The translations under genes were made by a program, and so were the position numbers. Shown in pieces: positions 30,255-37,984 of a stretch of 64,000 nucleotides of DNA. The stretch comes from Paractinoplanes tereljensis. GTDB lineage: Bacteria > Actinomycetota > Actinomycetes > Mycobacteriales > Micromonosporaceae. A model generated the notes under the pieces. The model saw only the letters and a program-made list of their open reading frames with translations, was not told the DNA's origin and did not search any database. Numbering within the stretch: position 1 is the first letter of the stretch; every line of letters begins with the position of its first letter. The stretch covers positions 186,001 through 250,000 of the forward strand of contig NZ_BOMY01000001.1 in assembly GCF_016862435.1 (NCBI RefSeq). Reading direction: 5' to 3'.

Positions 30255-31724
30255 TCAGGAAGCCAGAACCGGTTCCTTGATGACCACCGGGGCCGGGCGC
30301 ACCAGCAGGAAGACCGCGAGCGCGCCGAGCAGGCCGACCGCTCCCCCGATGTAGAAGCCGGCGTCCAGCCCGGCCGCCGCGGCCGCCCGGATGACGTGCT
30401 CCGGGAACGCGCCGGCCAGCCGACCGGCCTGGCCGCCGGCCACCGCGTGCGCCGCCTCCGTGCTGCCGCCCAGGTGAGCGGCCGCCCGGGAGGCGAAGAC
30501 CGTGCCCAGGATGGCGATGCCGATCGCGTAACCGAGCTGCCGCGCGGTGGTCAGCGAACCCGCCGCCATGCCGCCGCGGTGATGCGGGACCGCGCCCATC
30601 GCCGACGACGCCAGGGCAGGCATCACCAGGCCCACGCCGAGGCCAACGATCGCGTACCCGGCGATCAGGGCCGGCCAGCTCGAGTCGGCGGTGATCAGGA
30701 AGCCGCTGAGCAGGCTGCCCAGGCCGATCAGGAGCATGCCGCCGCCGACCACCAGGCGCGGGGACTGCCCGTGCAGGCGGGCGCCGGCGAAGCCGGACGC
30801 CAGGACCGAACAGATCGAGACCGGCAGGCCGGTGAGACCGGCCTGCAACGGCGACAGGCCGATCACCGATTGAAGCCAGATCGAGGTGTACGTGAACGCG
30901 GCGAACGCGGCGAAGTTGACCAGCAGACCGGCCGTGAGGATGCCGCTGAACGAGCGGTTGCGCAGCAGGGCCAGGTCGAACATCGGGTTCTGGCCGAACC
31001 GCTCGATGAGCGCGAACGCGGCCAGCGCCACCCCGCTGACGATCAGCAGACCCCAGGTCTTCGGCGACGCCCAACCCTCGTCGTTGGCGCGGATCACGGC
31101 GTAGGTGAGAGTGCCGGCCGCCACGGTGAACGAGACCGTGCCCCACAGGTCGAAGCTGCCCGGGCGGCGGGCGCCGTCGGCACGCAGCGTGGTGACACAC
31201 ATGATCACCGCGGCGACGCAGATCGGCAGGTTCACCAGGAAGATCCAGCGCCAGCTGAACGCCTCGGTGAGCAGGCCGCCGAGGATCGGGCCGATCGCGG
31301 TCGCGGCACCCGAGACGCCACCCCACACGCCGTACGCGACACCCCGATCGCGGCCCTCGTAGGAGCTGTTGAGCAGGGCGAACGTGGTGGTGAACATGGC
31401 CGCGGCACCGGCGCCCTGGATCACCCGGGCGGTCACCAGCAGGGCCGGGTCGGCGGCCAGGCCGCAGGCCAGCGACGCCACCGCGAACAGGATCAGGCCG
31501 CCGATGTAGAAGCGGCGATGCCCGTACATGTCGCTGAGCGCGCCGGCGCCGAGCAGCAGCACCCCGAGGGACAGGGCGTAGCCGTCGACCACCCACTGCA
31601 GGGAGCTGAACGACGTGCTCAGGTCGTTGGCCATCGGGGGCAGCGCCACGTTCACGATGGTCACGTCGATGAGCAGCATGAAGGTGCCGAGACAGACGGT
31701 CACCAGCGGCCACCATTTACGCAT
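30255..31724 (-). CDS. DHA2-family (14-helix) MFS drug exporter
   Basis: A 489-residue transporter with about 14 membrane helices, as in EmrB/QacA. Motif D1 FMLLIDVTIVNVALPPM in helix 1, motif A GALSDMYGHRRFYI, and motif C GAATAIGPILGG near helix 5 are all present. It probably exports hydrophobic drugs or signals by proton antiport. No regulator is adjacent; the gene faces a 140-bp gap upstream (31725-31864), which holds its promoter, an AT-rich run near 31795, and no other obvious feature. Confidence 0.93.
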   Translation of the reverse strand: MRKWWPLVTVCLGTFMLLIDVTIVNVALPPMANDLSTSFSSLQWVVDGYALSLGVLLLGAGALSDMYGHRRFYIGGLILFAVASLACGLAADPALLVTARVIQGAGAAAMFTTTFALLNSSYEGRDRGVAYGVWGGVSGAATAIGPILGGLLTEAFSWRWIFLVNLPICVAAVIMCVTTLRADGARRPGSFDLWGTVSFTVAAGTLTYAVIRANDEGWASPKTWGLLIVSGVALAAFALIERFGQNPMFDLALLRNRSFSGILTAGLLVNFAAFAAFTYTSIWLQSVIGLSPLQAGLTGLPVSICSVLASGFAGARLHGQSPRLVVGGGMLLIGLGSLLSGFLITADSSWPALIAGYAIVGLGVGLVMPALASSAMGAVPHHRGGMAAGSLTTARQLGYAIGIAILGTVFASRAAAHLGGSTEAAHAVAGGQAGRLAGAFPEHVIRAAAAAGLDAGFYIGGAVGLLGALAVFLLVRPAPVVIKEPVLAS

Positions 31725-31864
31725 GGGGGTTCTTCCTCTCTTGGTTTCGCCCCCTACGATCGGCCGTTGCTTGTCCTATCACCCAGCCGAGCTCTTATAT
31801 TTGCCGCTTTCCGCCACCGTTTCTGCTGGTCGGACAAGATCCGTCGCTGCACGCGTAGAAGAAC

Positions 31865-32623
31865 TCAAGAACCGCCATCGACGAACCAGCCGTCGGTCAA
31901 CACCGGCACGACCTGGCTCGCGCCGACCGCCGCGGCCACCGCGACATCGCCGGAAAACCCAAAAGCCCGCAGCTCACGGCCGCTGACCGACTCGCGCAGG
32001 GCGTCGCTGAGGCCGGCTGAGATGCCGCGGTACGCCCATAGCGCCGCCTCCGCCTCCGGGGAGAAACCGTCGCCCGTCAGCCCGTCGATGAACGCCCCGG
32101 CCCCCCACAGATCCTCCACCGCCGGTCGCAACGAGCCGTCCGGCCAGCGCTCGCCGGACGCCACCACCCCGATCGGACGGTCCCCGGCCCGCTCCCGCAC
32201 CCACGCCGCCGCGGCGGCCGCGTTGCGCAGCGACACCCCGATCACGGTCACCCCGGCGTCAGCGAGCCGGACCGAGATGGCCGAGCCGTTCGGCGACGGC
32301 AGCACCAGCCGGTCGATGCCCTCGGCCCGCAGGTCGGCGTGCAGGATGCTCTCCGGCGACAGGGTGATCTGGCCGGGGCCGGTCTGGTTGCGCAGCACCG
32401 CCAGCATCGCGCCGTGCCGGCGGGCCACGTCAACGGCCGAGTCGTCGCGCCAGCGGTAGGGCAGCACGCTCAGGCCCTGCTCGACCGCGACGGTCAGGGT
32501 CGTGGTGAACGACAGCACGTCGACCACCGCGACGAACGCGGCCCCGGACGCCACCACATCGGCCCCGACCGGCCCCCAGTCGAAACGGACGCGATAACCA
32601 CCCTGACCGTCCGCCAGAGTCAT
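31865..32623 (-). CDS. ComB-family 2-phosphosulfolactate phosphatase-like protein
   Basis: A 252-residue protein of the ComB fold. Family signs: RFDWGPVGADVVASGAAFVA, VVDVLSFTTTLTVAVEQG, LPSPNGSAIS and IGVSLRNAAAAAAWV. In archaea ComB dephosphorylates 2-phosphosulfolactate for coenzyme M; many bacteria carry ComB relatives outside that pathway, and no coenzyme M genes are nearby, so the real substrate is unknown. It stands alone: 45 bp after the D-amino-acid enzyme gene on the same strand. Confidence 0.87.
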   Translation of the reverse strand: MTLADGQGGYRVRFDWGPVGADVVASGAAFVAVVDVLSFTTTLTVAVEQGLSVLPYRWRDDSAVDVARRHGAMLAVLRNQTGPGQITLSPESILHADLRAEGIDRLVLPSPNGSAISVRLADAGVTVIGVSLRNAAAAAAWVRERAGDRPIGVVASGERWPDGSLRPAVEDLWGAGAFIDGLTGDGFSPEAEAALWAYRGISAGLSDALRESVSGRELRAFGFSGDVAVAAAVGASQVVPVLTDGWFVDGGS

Positions 32624-32668
32624 CGGACCCAGCCCACCTTATTGACCATCACCAATGCAGTGTGCCAG

Positions 32669-33853
32669 TCAGAGGTACGTCTGGAGTACGTCCACCACCC
32701 GATGGTCATCGTCGACGACCGGGATGTAGCGCCACTTGTCGAACGCCGTGCACGGGTGCGAGATGCCGAACCGGATCAGGTCGCCCGGCCGCAGGCCCTC
32801 GCCCTCCACATAGGTGTGGTGGTCGTTCAGCTTGGCCACCGACAGGCCCTCGGCCGGGTGGGTGGTGCCGTCCCGGCGGATTTCCAGCGGCACCGGCAGG
32901 CCCTCGTCGAACGGGGCGTCCCGCTTGCCCATGCCGGCGATCGCCAGCCCCTTCTCCGGGACGGACAGCACCTGCGCCCAGATCTCCAGCGCGGCGGTCA
33001 GCGGCCCTTCCTCGGGGACGCGCCGGAACGGCGTACGTTCGGAATAGAAACCGTCGTCATGCGTGACCGACGCGCCCGAGCGCAGGATCAGGCGGACGTC
33101 GCGCGGCAGCGCGGCGAGCCGGGCCACCACCCGGTCGAACCAGGCGCTCCCGCCGGCCGACACCCGCGCACCGGCCGGCCAGAGGCCGGCCGCCGTCAGC
33201 CGCCCGACCCCGGCCACCAGCAGATCGAGGAAGTCGTCGACCTCCTGCTCGGTCTTCAACTGACCCTCGTACGCCGTGACGCCCGCGAACTCCAGGTTGC
33301 CGGCGTCGCTGATCGCCCGTGCCACCGTTTCGAGCTCCTCGAGGTTGCGGACCCCGGTGCGGCCGCCCGCGTGCCCCAGCTCGGCGAACACCCGCAGCCG
33401 GCCACCCGCCGCGGCCGCCGCGCCGACTCCCGCCGCCGAGTCGGCCTGGAACCAGATGTCGTCCTGAGTGGCCAGCCAGGACAGCGCGGTCGGGTCGAGA
33501 ACCTCGTTGGCGATCTGGATCCGGTCGACGCCGAGGCGCCGCAGCACCAGCGCTTGGCTGGGGGTGGCCACCGTCATGCCCCAGGCGCCCGCCGCGAACT
33601 GGGCGGCGAGCAGGCCCGGGGCCATCGTCGTCTTGGCGTGCGGGGCGAAGTCGAGATCGTGGCGGGCGCAGTAGGCGGCCATGATGGCGATGTTGGCCTC
33701 GGCGGCCGCCTGGCGCAGGGTCAGCACCGGCCAGGTGAAACCGCCGCCGAACAGGCTCGGTTTGTCGCGGGCGTAATCGCTCGCCGACCGTTCCCCGTCC
33801 GGCAGGAAGAAACCCTTGCTGCGCCAGTCGACCCGCGGCTCCGGAACGTCCAC
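32669..33853 (-). CDS. Fold-type III PLP enzyme, D-serine dehydratase / D-threonine aldolase family
   Basis: A 394-residue cytoplasmic enzyme with an alanine-racemase-like N-terminal barrel and a C-terminal D-serine-dehydratase-like domain. K74 in APHAKTTMAP is the PLP lysine; HPCTAFDKW near residue 372 holds the His/Cys pair that binds the metal in this family. ELGHAGGRTGVR lines the cofactor site. It should split or deaminate a D-hydroxy amino acid; whether D-Ser, D-Thr or another is not visible. Its stop is followed by the ComB-like gene, and it starts 5 bp after the hemerythrin gene, so these three are probably one transcript. Confidence 0.88.
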   Translation of the reverse strand: MDVPEPRVDWRSKGFFLPDGERSASDYARDKPSLFGGGFTWPVLTLRQAAAEANIAIMAAYCARHDLDFAPHAKTTMAPGLLAAQFAAGAWGMTVATPSQALVLRRLGVDRIQIANEVLDPTALSWLATQDDIWFQADSAAGVGAAAAAGGRLRVFAELGHAGGRTGVRNLEELETVARAISDAGNLEFAGVTAYEGQLKTEQEVDDFLDLLVAGVGRLTAAGLWPAGARVSAGGSAWFDRVVARLAALPRDVRLILRSGASVTHDDGFYSERTPFRRVPEEGPLTAALEIWAQVLSVPEKGLAIAGMGKRDAPFDEGLPVPLEIRRDGTTHPAEGLSVAKLNDHHTYVEGEGLRPGDLIRFGISHPCTAFDKWRYIPVVDDDHRVVDVLQTYL

Positions 33854-33857
33854 GCCC

Positions 33858-34244
33858 TTACCTCCCGACCTCGTTCAACACCTCTACCAGGCGTTTCTCC
33901 TCGCCGCGGAAGTGGGTTTCCATCACCGCGGCGAGGGCGCTCAACGCCTCGGGATCATCCTGCCGCACACCCCTGACAAGTCCGGAGATGATCGCGTGGT
34001 CCTGGCGCAACTGGGCGAGGAAGCCACGAAGCTCCGGATGCCGGGCGGCGAGCAGCGGGAAAACGTTGGCGTCCTCGTCGGTGTGGTGCTCGGTGAGGGC
34101 GTCGCAGAAGGCCAGGCAGTGGGTGGCGAGCTCGGCGCCGGGGTAGATGCCGTCGCGGAGGTCTTCGAGCATGTCGCGCAGACGGGCGTGGGTGAGGATC
34201 AGCTGGGTGCCGTAGGCGGTCAGGCGTTCGTATTCGTCAGTCAC
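33858..34244 (-). CDS. Hemerythrin-like domain protein
   Basis: A 128-residue four-helix protein. Iron-ligand candidates are H19 (THARLRDML), the HHTDEDANVFP motif, H in LRQDHAIIS and HFRGEEKRL, matching the H...HxxxE...H...HxxxD/E pattern of hemerythrins. It probably binds a diiron centre and senses or scavenges oxygen, NO or peroxide. The ATG overlaps the end of the oxidoreductase pseudogene (4 bp), so it was part of that transcript and hence may be under the TetR operators at 35.2 kb. Confidence 0.88.
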   Translation of the reverse strand: MTDEYERLTAYGTQLILTHARLRDMLEDLRDGIYPGAELATHCLAFCDALTEHHTDEDANVFPLLAARHPELRGFLAQLRQDHAIISGLVRGVRQDDPEALSALAAVMETHFRGEEKRLVEVLNEVGR

Positions 34245-35190
34245 TGTCCTCGCATCGTAACGACGAGGCGGCGGCCGTGCAGGTCCGTCCGCGTCCAGGC
34301 CGTTTCGATGTCGCTGAGCCTCGCCTCCTCGATGTCGAAGGTCAGCTCGCCGCTCTGCGTCCAGCTCACCACCTGCGCGTACGACTCGGCCATGCCGCCA
34401 CCGTCGAGGCCGCGCGCGGCGCCGTAGATCTCGACGCCGGAGGTGCGCAGCGCGGCGGCGGGCACGGTCAGCTCGGCGCCGGCCGACTCGCCGATCTGCA
34501 CGAGCCGGGTCGGTTCGGCGAACGAGAACCCGGCCGGGACCAGGGACCGCAGCAGCACCTCGGTGGGACGCCCCCAGAGGAAGTCGACCACCACGTCGTA
34601 CGCCTCCTGTTGGTAGGCCTTGGAAAGGTCTTCGTCGTTGACCGCGGTGTTGATGACCGCGTCGGCACCGACCTCGGCCAGTCGCGCGTCGTCGCGGCCG
34701 GTCGCGACGACCCGGCCGGCGCCCAGCAGCCGGGCGATCTTGACCGCCAGCCGGCCGGCGACGCCGGTGGCCCCCTGCACCAGGACCGTCTCGCCCGGCT
34801 GCAGACCGGCCGCGGTCTTCATCGCCATGCCGGTATCGCGGTCGGCAGCACGGTCGCGATCGCCGGGTCGATGCCGTCCGGGATCGGGCCGTAGTGACCC
34901 TCGGTCACGACCGTGCGCTCGGCGAGCGCTCCGTAGGGCGGACGCGGGTTGCCGAAGCCGACCACCCGGCCGTCCGGCAGCCGCCCGATGCCGTCGAAGC
35001 AGGGGATGGCCGGCAGCGCCGGCATCATCGCCCGGCTCGCGTAGTGGGTGCCGGCGCTGACCGCCTTGTCGACGTTCTCCACCGCGGTCGCCAGCACCTC
35101 GATGATCACCTCGCCGTCGCCGGCCACCGGATCGGGAAAGTCTTGGTAACGAGGAACTCCGCCGCGCTCGTGCAGGACTGCTGCTTTCAT
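34241..35190 (-). pseudogene. Zinc-type alcohol dehydrogenase / quinone oxidoreductase gene, frameshifted
   Basis: Two frames together make one medium-chain reductase of about 315 residues. The first (35190 to about 34819) begins MKAAVLHERGGVPRYQDFPD behind GGGAG and stops soon after LPTAIPAWR. The second starts about 34828 (MAMKTAAGLQPGETVLVQG) with the nucleotide-binding loop QGATGVAGRLAVKIA and runs to 34241. Homology continues across the break, so one base is missing or extra near 34819-34828. It is divergent from a TetR gene with clear operators between them, so the original unit was a TetR-controlled reductase plus hemerythrin gene. Real mutation or assembly error cannot be told apart here. 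Confidence 0.78.
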
Positions 35191-35209
35191 CTGAGCCGCT
35201 CCCGTTTCT

Positions 35210-35246
35210 CTAACAGTGTTAGGGGACTCTAACACTGATAGAGTCC
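35210..35246. promoter_or_regulatory. Paired TetR operators
   Basis: Site 1: CTAACAGTGTTAG (35210-35222), a perfect 13-bp palindrome. Site 2: GGACTCTA (35224-35231) and TAGAGTCC (35239-35246), a perfect 8-bp inverted repeat around ACACTGA; its core CTAACACTGATAG resembles site 1. They fill the gap between the reductase pseudogene and the TetR gene, so both promoters would be blocked by bound repressor. Confidence 0.82.
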
Positions 35247-35252
35247 CTGGTC

Positions 35253-35849
35253 ATGCCCCTGGACCGGAAGCAGATCGTCGACGAGGCGATGGCCCTGCTG
35301 GACGCCGAGGGCCTGGAGAACGTCACGCTGCGCAAACTCGCCGCCCGCTTGGGCGTGCAGGCCCCGACGCTGTACTGGCATCTGCCGAACAAGGCGGCCC
35401 TGATCACGGCGATCGCCGAGGAGGTGCTGACGCCGTCCCCCGCGGTGCCCCTGGTTCCCGGGGAACGCTGGCAGGACTGGCTGATCACGCTGGCCGAGCG
35501 CTTACGCACAGCGTTATTGGCCCACCCCGACGGCGCCCGCGTGGTGTCGATAGCCCAGCTGTCGCAGAACATGGCCGCCGTGTCCGAACTGGCCATGAAG
35601 ACCCTGGTCGAGCAGGGCTTGTCGCTGCACCGAGCCCGGGTGACGGTGCTGACGGTGGAACGCTTCACGATCGGTTACGCCCTGGAGGAACAGGCCCCCC
35701 GGCCCGACCCGAAGGACTTCGACCTGGCCGCCTTCACCGAGGCCTACCCCACGGTGATAGCCGGCATCACCGAGTACTTCACCCCCGGCCGAACCGCCGC
35801 CGACCTGTTCCACGAGTGCGTAACCCTGGTGGTCGAAGGCCCCGGTTAG
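35253..35849 (+). CDS. TetR-family repressor with TetR-type C-terminal domain
   Basis: A 198-residue dimeric repressor. The HTH is at residues about 20-48: VTLRKLAARLGVQAPTLYWH, nearly the TetR(B/D) recognition segment, with LPNKAALITAIAEE after it. The C-terminal half (WLITLAERLRTALLAHPDGA, GYALEEQAP) matches the tetracycline-repressor C-domain, which binds a small hydrophobic ligand. It is divergent from the reductase/hemerythrin unit; the two operators lie immediately upstream, the second ending 6 bp before the ATG, so autoregulation is likely. Confidence 0.93.
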   Translation: MPLDRKQIVDEAMALLDAEGLENVTLRKLAARLGVQAPTLYWHLPNKAALITAIAEEVLTPSPAVPLVPGERWQDWLITLAERLRTALLAHPDGARVVSIAQLSQNMAAVSELAMKTLVEQGLSLHRARVTVLTVERFTIGYALEEQAPRPDPKDFDLAAFTEAYPTVIAGITEYFTPGRTAADLFHECVTLVVEGPG

Positions 35850-35862
35850 CCCGCGCTGTTTC

Positions 35863-35893
35863 TAACGGTCGTTTCAGGTTCGCTCGGTATGAA
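35863..35893 (+). promoter_or_regulatory. 31-bp element shared with the mmpL upstream region (copy 1)
   Basis: TAACGGTCGTTTCAG followed by GTTCGCTCGGTATGAA, ending 39 bp before the NarL-type gene's GTG. It matches the copy at 37912-37942 at 26 of 31 positions, all differences being transitions (G/A or T/C), and has the same strand and nearly the same distance to the start codon. Probably promoter plus operator; TATGAA at its end could be the -10. Confidence 0.62.
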
Positions 35894-35932
35894 CGGGGCG
35901 ACGCGGGTCTCGACCCTGAAGGGCGGCCATTC

Positions 35933-36631
35933 GTGATTTCTGTGCTCGTGGTGGACGCCCAGCCGCTGCAGCGCCTCGGGTTTCGGGTGCTGCTGGAGTG
36001 CACCCCCGACACCGAGATCGTCGGCGAGGCCGGCAACGGCGCCGAGGCCGTTCGGCAGATCACCCAGCTGCGCCCCGACGTGGTGCTGATGGACATCCGG
36101 ATGCCGGGCGTCGACGGGATCGAGGCAACCCGGCGCATCGTCGCGGCCGGTGGGCGTTCGCGGATCCTGGTGCTGACGACGTTCGCCGTGGAACGGTACG
36201 CGTTCGCCGCGCTGCGGGCCGGAGCGAGTGGTTTCCTGCTCAAGGACATCGGCCCGGAGGAGTTGCTCGCCGGCATCCGGGCCGTCGCCGCCGGCGACGC
36301 GGTGATCGCGCCGGCGTTGACTCGGCGGCTGCTCGACGCGTTCGCCGACCGGCTCGACGATGACCTCTGCGGACCCGTGCGGAAGGATCCCCGGCTGAGC
36401 TTCCTGACCCACCGCGAGCACGAGGTCCTCGTCGCCATCGGCGAGGGCCTCACCAACGGCGAGATCGCGCAACGGTTCACGCTGTCGGAGTCGACGGTGA
36501 AGACCCACGTCGGGCGGGTCCTCGCCAAGATCGGCGCACGGGACCGGATCCAGGCGGTCATCCTCGCCTACAACCTGAGACTCACCCGCCCGGTCCAGCA
36601 CTTCATCTCGCGCGGGGGGAGACCGTCATGA
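35933..36631 (+). CDS. Orphan NarL/LuxR-family response regulator with a degenerate acidic pocket
   Basis: A 232-residue regulator, start GTG (MISVLVVDAQPLQR). Receiver: phospho-acceptor D54 in VVLMDIRMPG, conserved Thr in LVLTTF, Lys in FLLKDI. The usual acidic pair is only half present: D8 is followed by A9, where the Mg-binding aspartate normally sits. The output domain is a LuxR HTH (THREHEVLVAIGEGLTNGEI, STVKTHVGRVLAKI). No histidine kinase is next to it, unlike most NarL regulators. It may therefore work without normal phosphorylation (inference). Its 3' end overlaps the copper lipoprotein gene by 29 bp; the shared 31-bp element suggests it controls itself and mmpL. Confidence 0.9.
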   Translation: MISVLVVDAQPLQRLGFRVLLECTPDTEIVGEAGNGAEAVRQITQLRPDVVLMDIRMPGVDGIEATRRIVAAGGRSRILVLTTFAVERYAFAALRAGASGFLLKDIGPEELLAGIRAVAAGDAVIAPALTRRLLDAFADRLDDDLCGPVRKDPRLSFLTHREHEVLVAIGEGLTNGEIAQRFTLSESTVKTHVGRVLAKIGARDRIQAVILAYNLRLTRPVQHFISRGGRPS

Positions 36632-37811
36632 TGCCCGTGCACATCTCGTCGCTGGTGCCGTCGCCCCACACCACGTAGCGGGGCGGCAGCTTCTTCAGCT
36701 GCGGCAGCAGTCGGCGCAGCTTCGCGTCGTGCGTACACGTCACCCGCAGCGTGTCCCCCGGACCGATCTCCACCGGCGACGGCAGCTTCATCAGCCGCTG
36801 GTTGTCGAAGTTGAACTGCGGCACGTCGAGTACGACCTTGGCGTTCGGCGTGCCCGGGTTGAGTTCGACCTTGATGGCCCGCCCGAGCAGGTGCATGTGG
36901 CCGAAACCGGCGAACAGCGTCATCGGCGCCGGCACCTTCTGGTCGCAGGTCTGGGTGTTACCGGGCTTCGGTACGCCGCCCGGATTGCATTCCTCCACCT
37001 GACGGTCCGCCGACTCGCCGACATCCGGTCCGAACCGCTTCGTCACGTCCGCGATCGAGGCCGCCCGGTCACAGAGCGGACCCGACTCGTCGGCGGCGCA
37101 GGGCAGGTCGGTCGGTGCGTCGAGCGGCAACGTGCCGAGTTCCCGGGTCTGCGGCGTGCCGTCGGTCAGCCGCAGCCGCACCGCCGAGCGGTCCGACCCG
37201 GCCGGTTTGCCGTCGGTCGCGAGCAGGTTGTAGTGGATCTGGAGGATGATCAGGCTGCCCGGCCCCACCTTGAAGCCGATGTCCTGGGTGAACAGCGTCT
37301 CCGTGGCGCCCGGCGCCCAGGTGTCCACCCACGTCGCGCCCTGGTCGTCGCCCTCCACGTCGGCGCCGGGCACGCCGGTCCCGCCGAAACACTGCCAGCC
37401 GAGGCCGGGCGTCTTCGCATCCTGCTCACGCACCAGGGCAGCGCGGTCCGGCGGCACCGCGTACACGATGGCGTGGTGCGCGATGGCGACGTTCTCCGGT
37501 GTGAATTGGGTACCGGTCAGGAACGCCGCCCTGGTCAGGCCCGGATCGATCAGCTGGCACCGGTACTCGTCCGTGCCGCCGCCCTCGGGCGCCGTAGGCG
37601 TGTAGGCCTCGGCCATCCTCAGGTCCAGGAACCGCTCGCCGGCGCGCAGCGGCTGCGGTGGAGCCGACGACGCGCCCGCGTGCATGCCGTGCGGGCCGGC
37701 AGTTGGGGGCGCCGCACTGTTGCCGGCGTCCGACCCGCAAGCGGCGACCGCTGTCACCAGCGTCATGGCGCCCGCTGCAAACATCCACCATGGACTGTCA
37801 GGTTTCCTCAT
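36603..37811 (-). CDS. Copper type II (PHM-like) monooxygenase-related lipoprotein
   Basis: A 402-residue exported lipoprotein: signal peptide with lipobox AVAAC (lipid on C25), then a His/Ala/Pro linker. The body resembles the two-domain copper core of peptidylglycine/dopamine monooxygenases. All six copper ligands can be placed: H112-H113 (IAHHAIVY) and H193 (LQIHYN) for one copper, H305 and H307 (GHMHLLG) and M390 (SDEMCTG) for the other. Extra cysteine pairs probably form disulfides. It likely oxidises or binds copper outside the membrane; the substrate is unknown. Neighbours are an orphan NarL regulator (convergent) and an MmpL transporter (divergent). Confidence 0.83.
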   Translation of the reverse strand: MRKPDSPWWMFAAGAMTLVTAVAACGSDAGNSAAPPTAGPHGMHAGASSAPPQPLRAGERFLDLRMAEAYTPTAPEGGGTDEYRCQLIDPGLTRAAFLTGTQFTPENVAIAHHAIVYAVPPDRAALVREQDAKTPGLGWQCFGGTGVPGADVEGDDQGATWVDTWAPGATETLFTQDIGFKVGPGSLIILQIHYNLLATDGKPAGSDRSAVRLRLTDGTPQTRELGTLPLDAPTDLPCAADESGPLCDRAASIADVTKRFGPDVGESADRQVEECNPGGVPKPGNTQTCDQKVPAPMTLFAGFGHMHLLGRAIKVELNPGTPNAKVVLDVPQFNFDNQRLMKLPSPVEIGPGDTLRVTCTHDAKLRRLLPQLKKLPPRYVVWGDGTSDEMCTGIMTVSPRAR

Positions 37812-37848
37812 GGCCCGAACGCTAGGACCGATTCCGTCCGGTTTCGTC

Positions 37849-37891
37849 GTACCGCGGTCGTCATTGCCGGGACGGAGGTGGTACCGCGGTA
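37849..37891. repeat. Two direct copies of GTACCGCGGT
   Basis: GTACCGCGGT at 37849-37858 and again at 37881-37890, 32 bp apart (three helical turns). The second is part of TACCGCGGTA, a perfect 10-bp palindrome (37882-37891). They lie in the gap between the copper lipoprotein and mmpL genes, upstream of the 31-bp element, and could bind a regulator of the divergent lipoprotein gene. Confidence 0.45.
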
Positions 37892-37911
37892 TTACGCCCG
37901 GAGCGGCGGAT

Positions 37912-37942
37912 TAACGATCGTCTCAGATTCGCTCGATACGAA
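37912..37942 (+). promoter_or_regulatory. 31-bp element shared with the NarL-gene upstream region (copy 2)
   Basis: TAACGATCGTCTCAG followed by ATTCGCTCGATACGAA, ending 42 bp before the mmpL ATG. Same strand, spacing and 26/31 identity with the copy at 35863-35893. TACGAA at the end is a possible -10. AGGAGG (about 37974) is the mmpL ribosome site. Confidence 0.62.
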
Positions 37943-37984
37943 TTCGGCCTCGGACAAGCGATGCAACCCGTCAGGAGGCTATTG

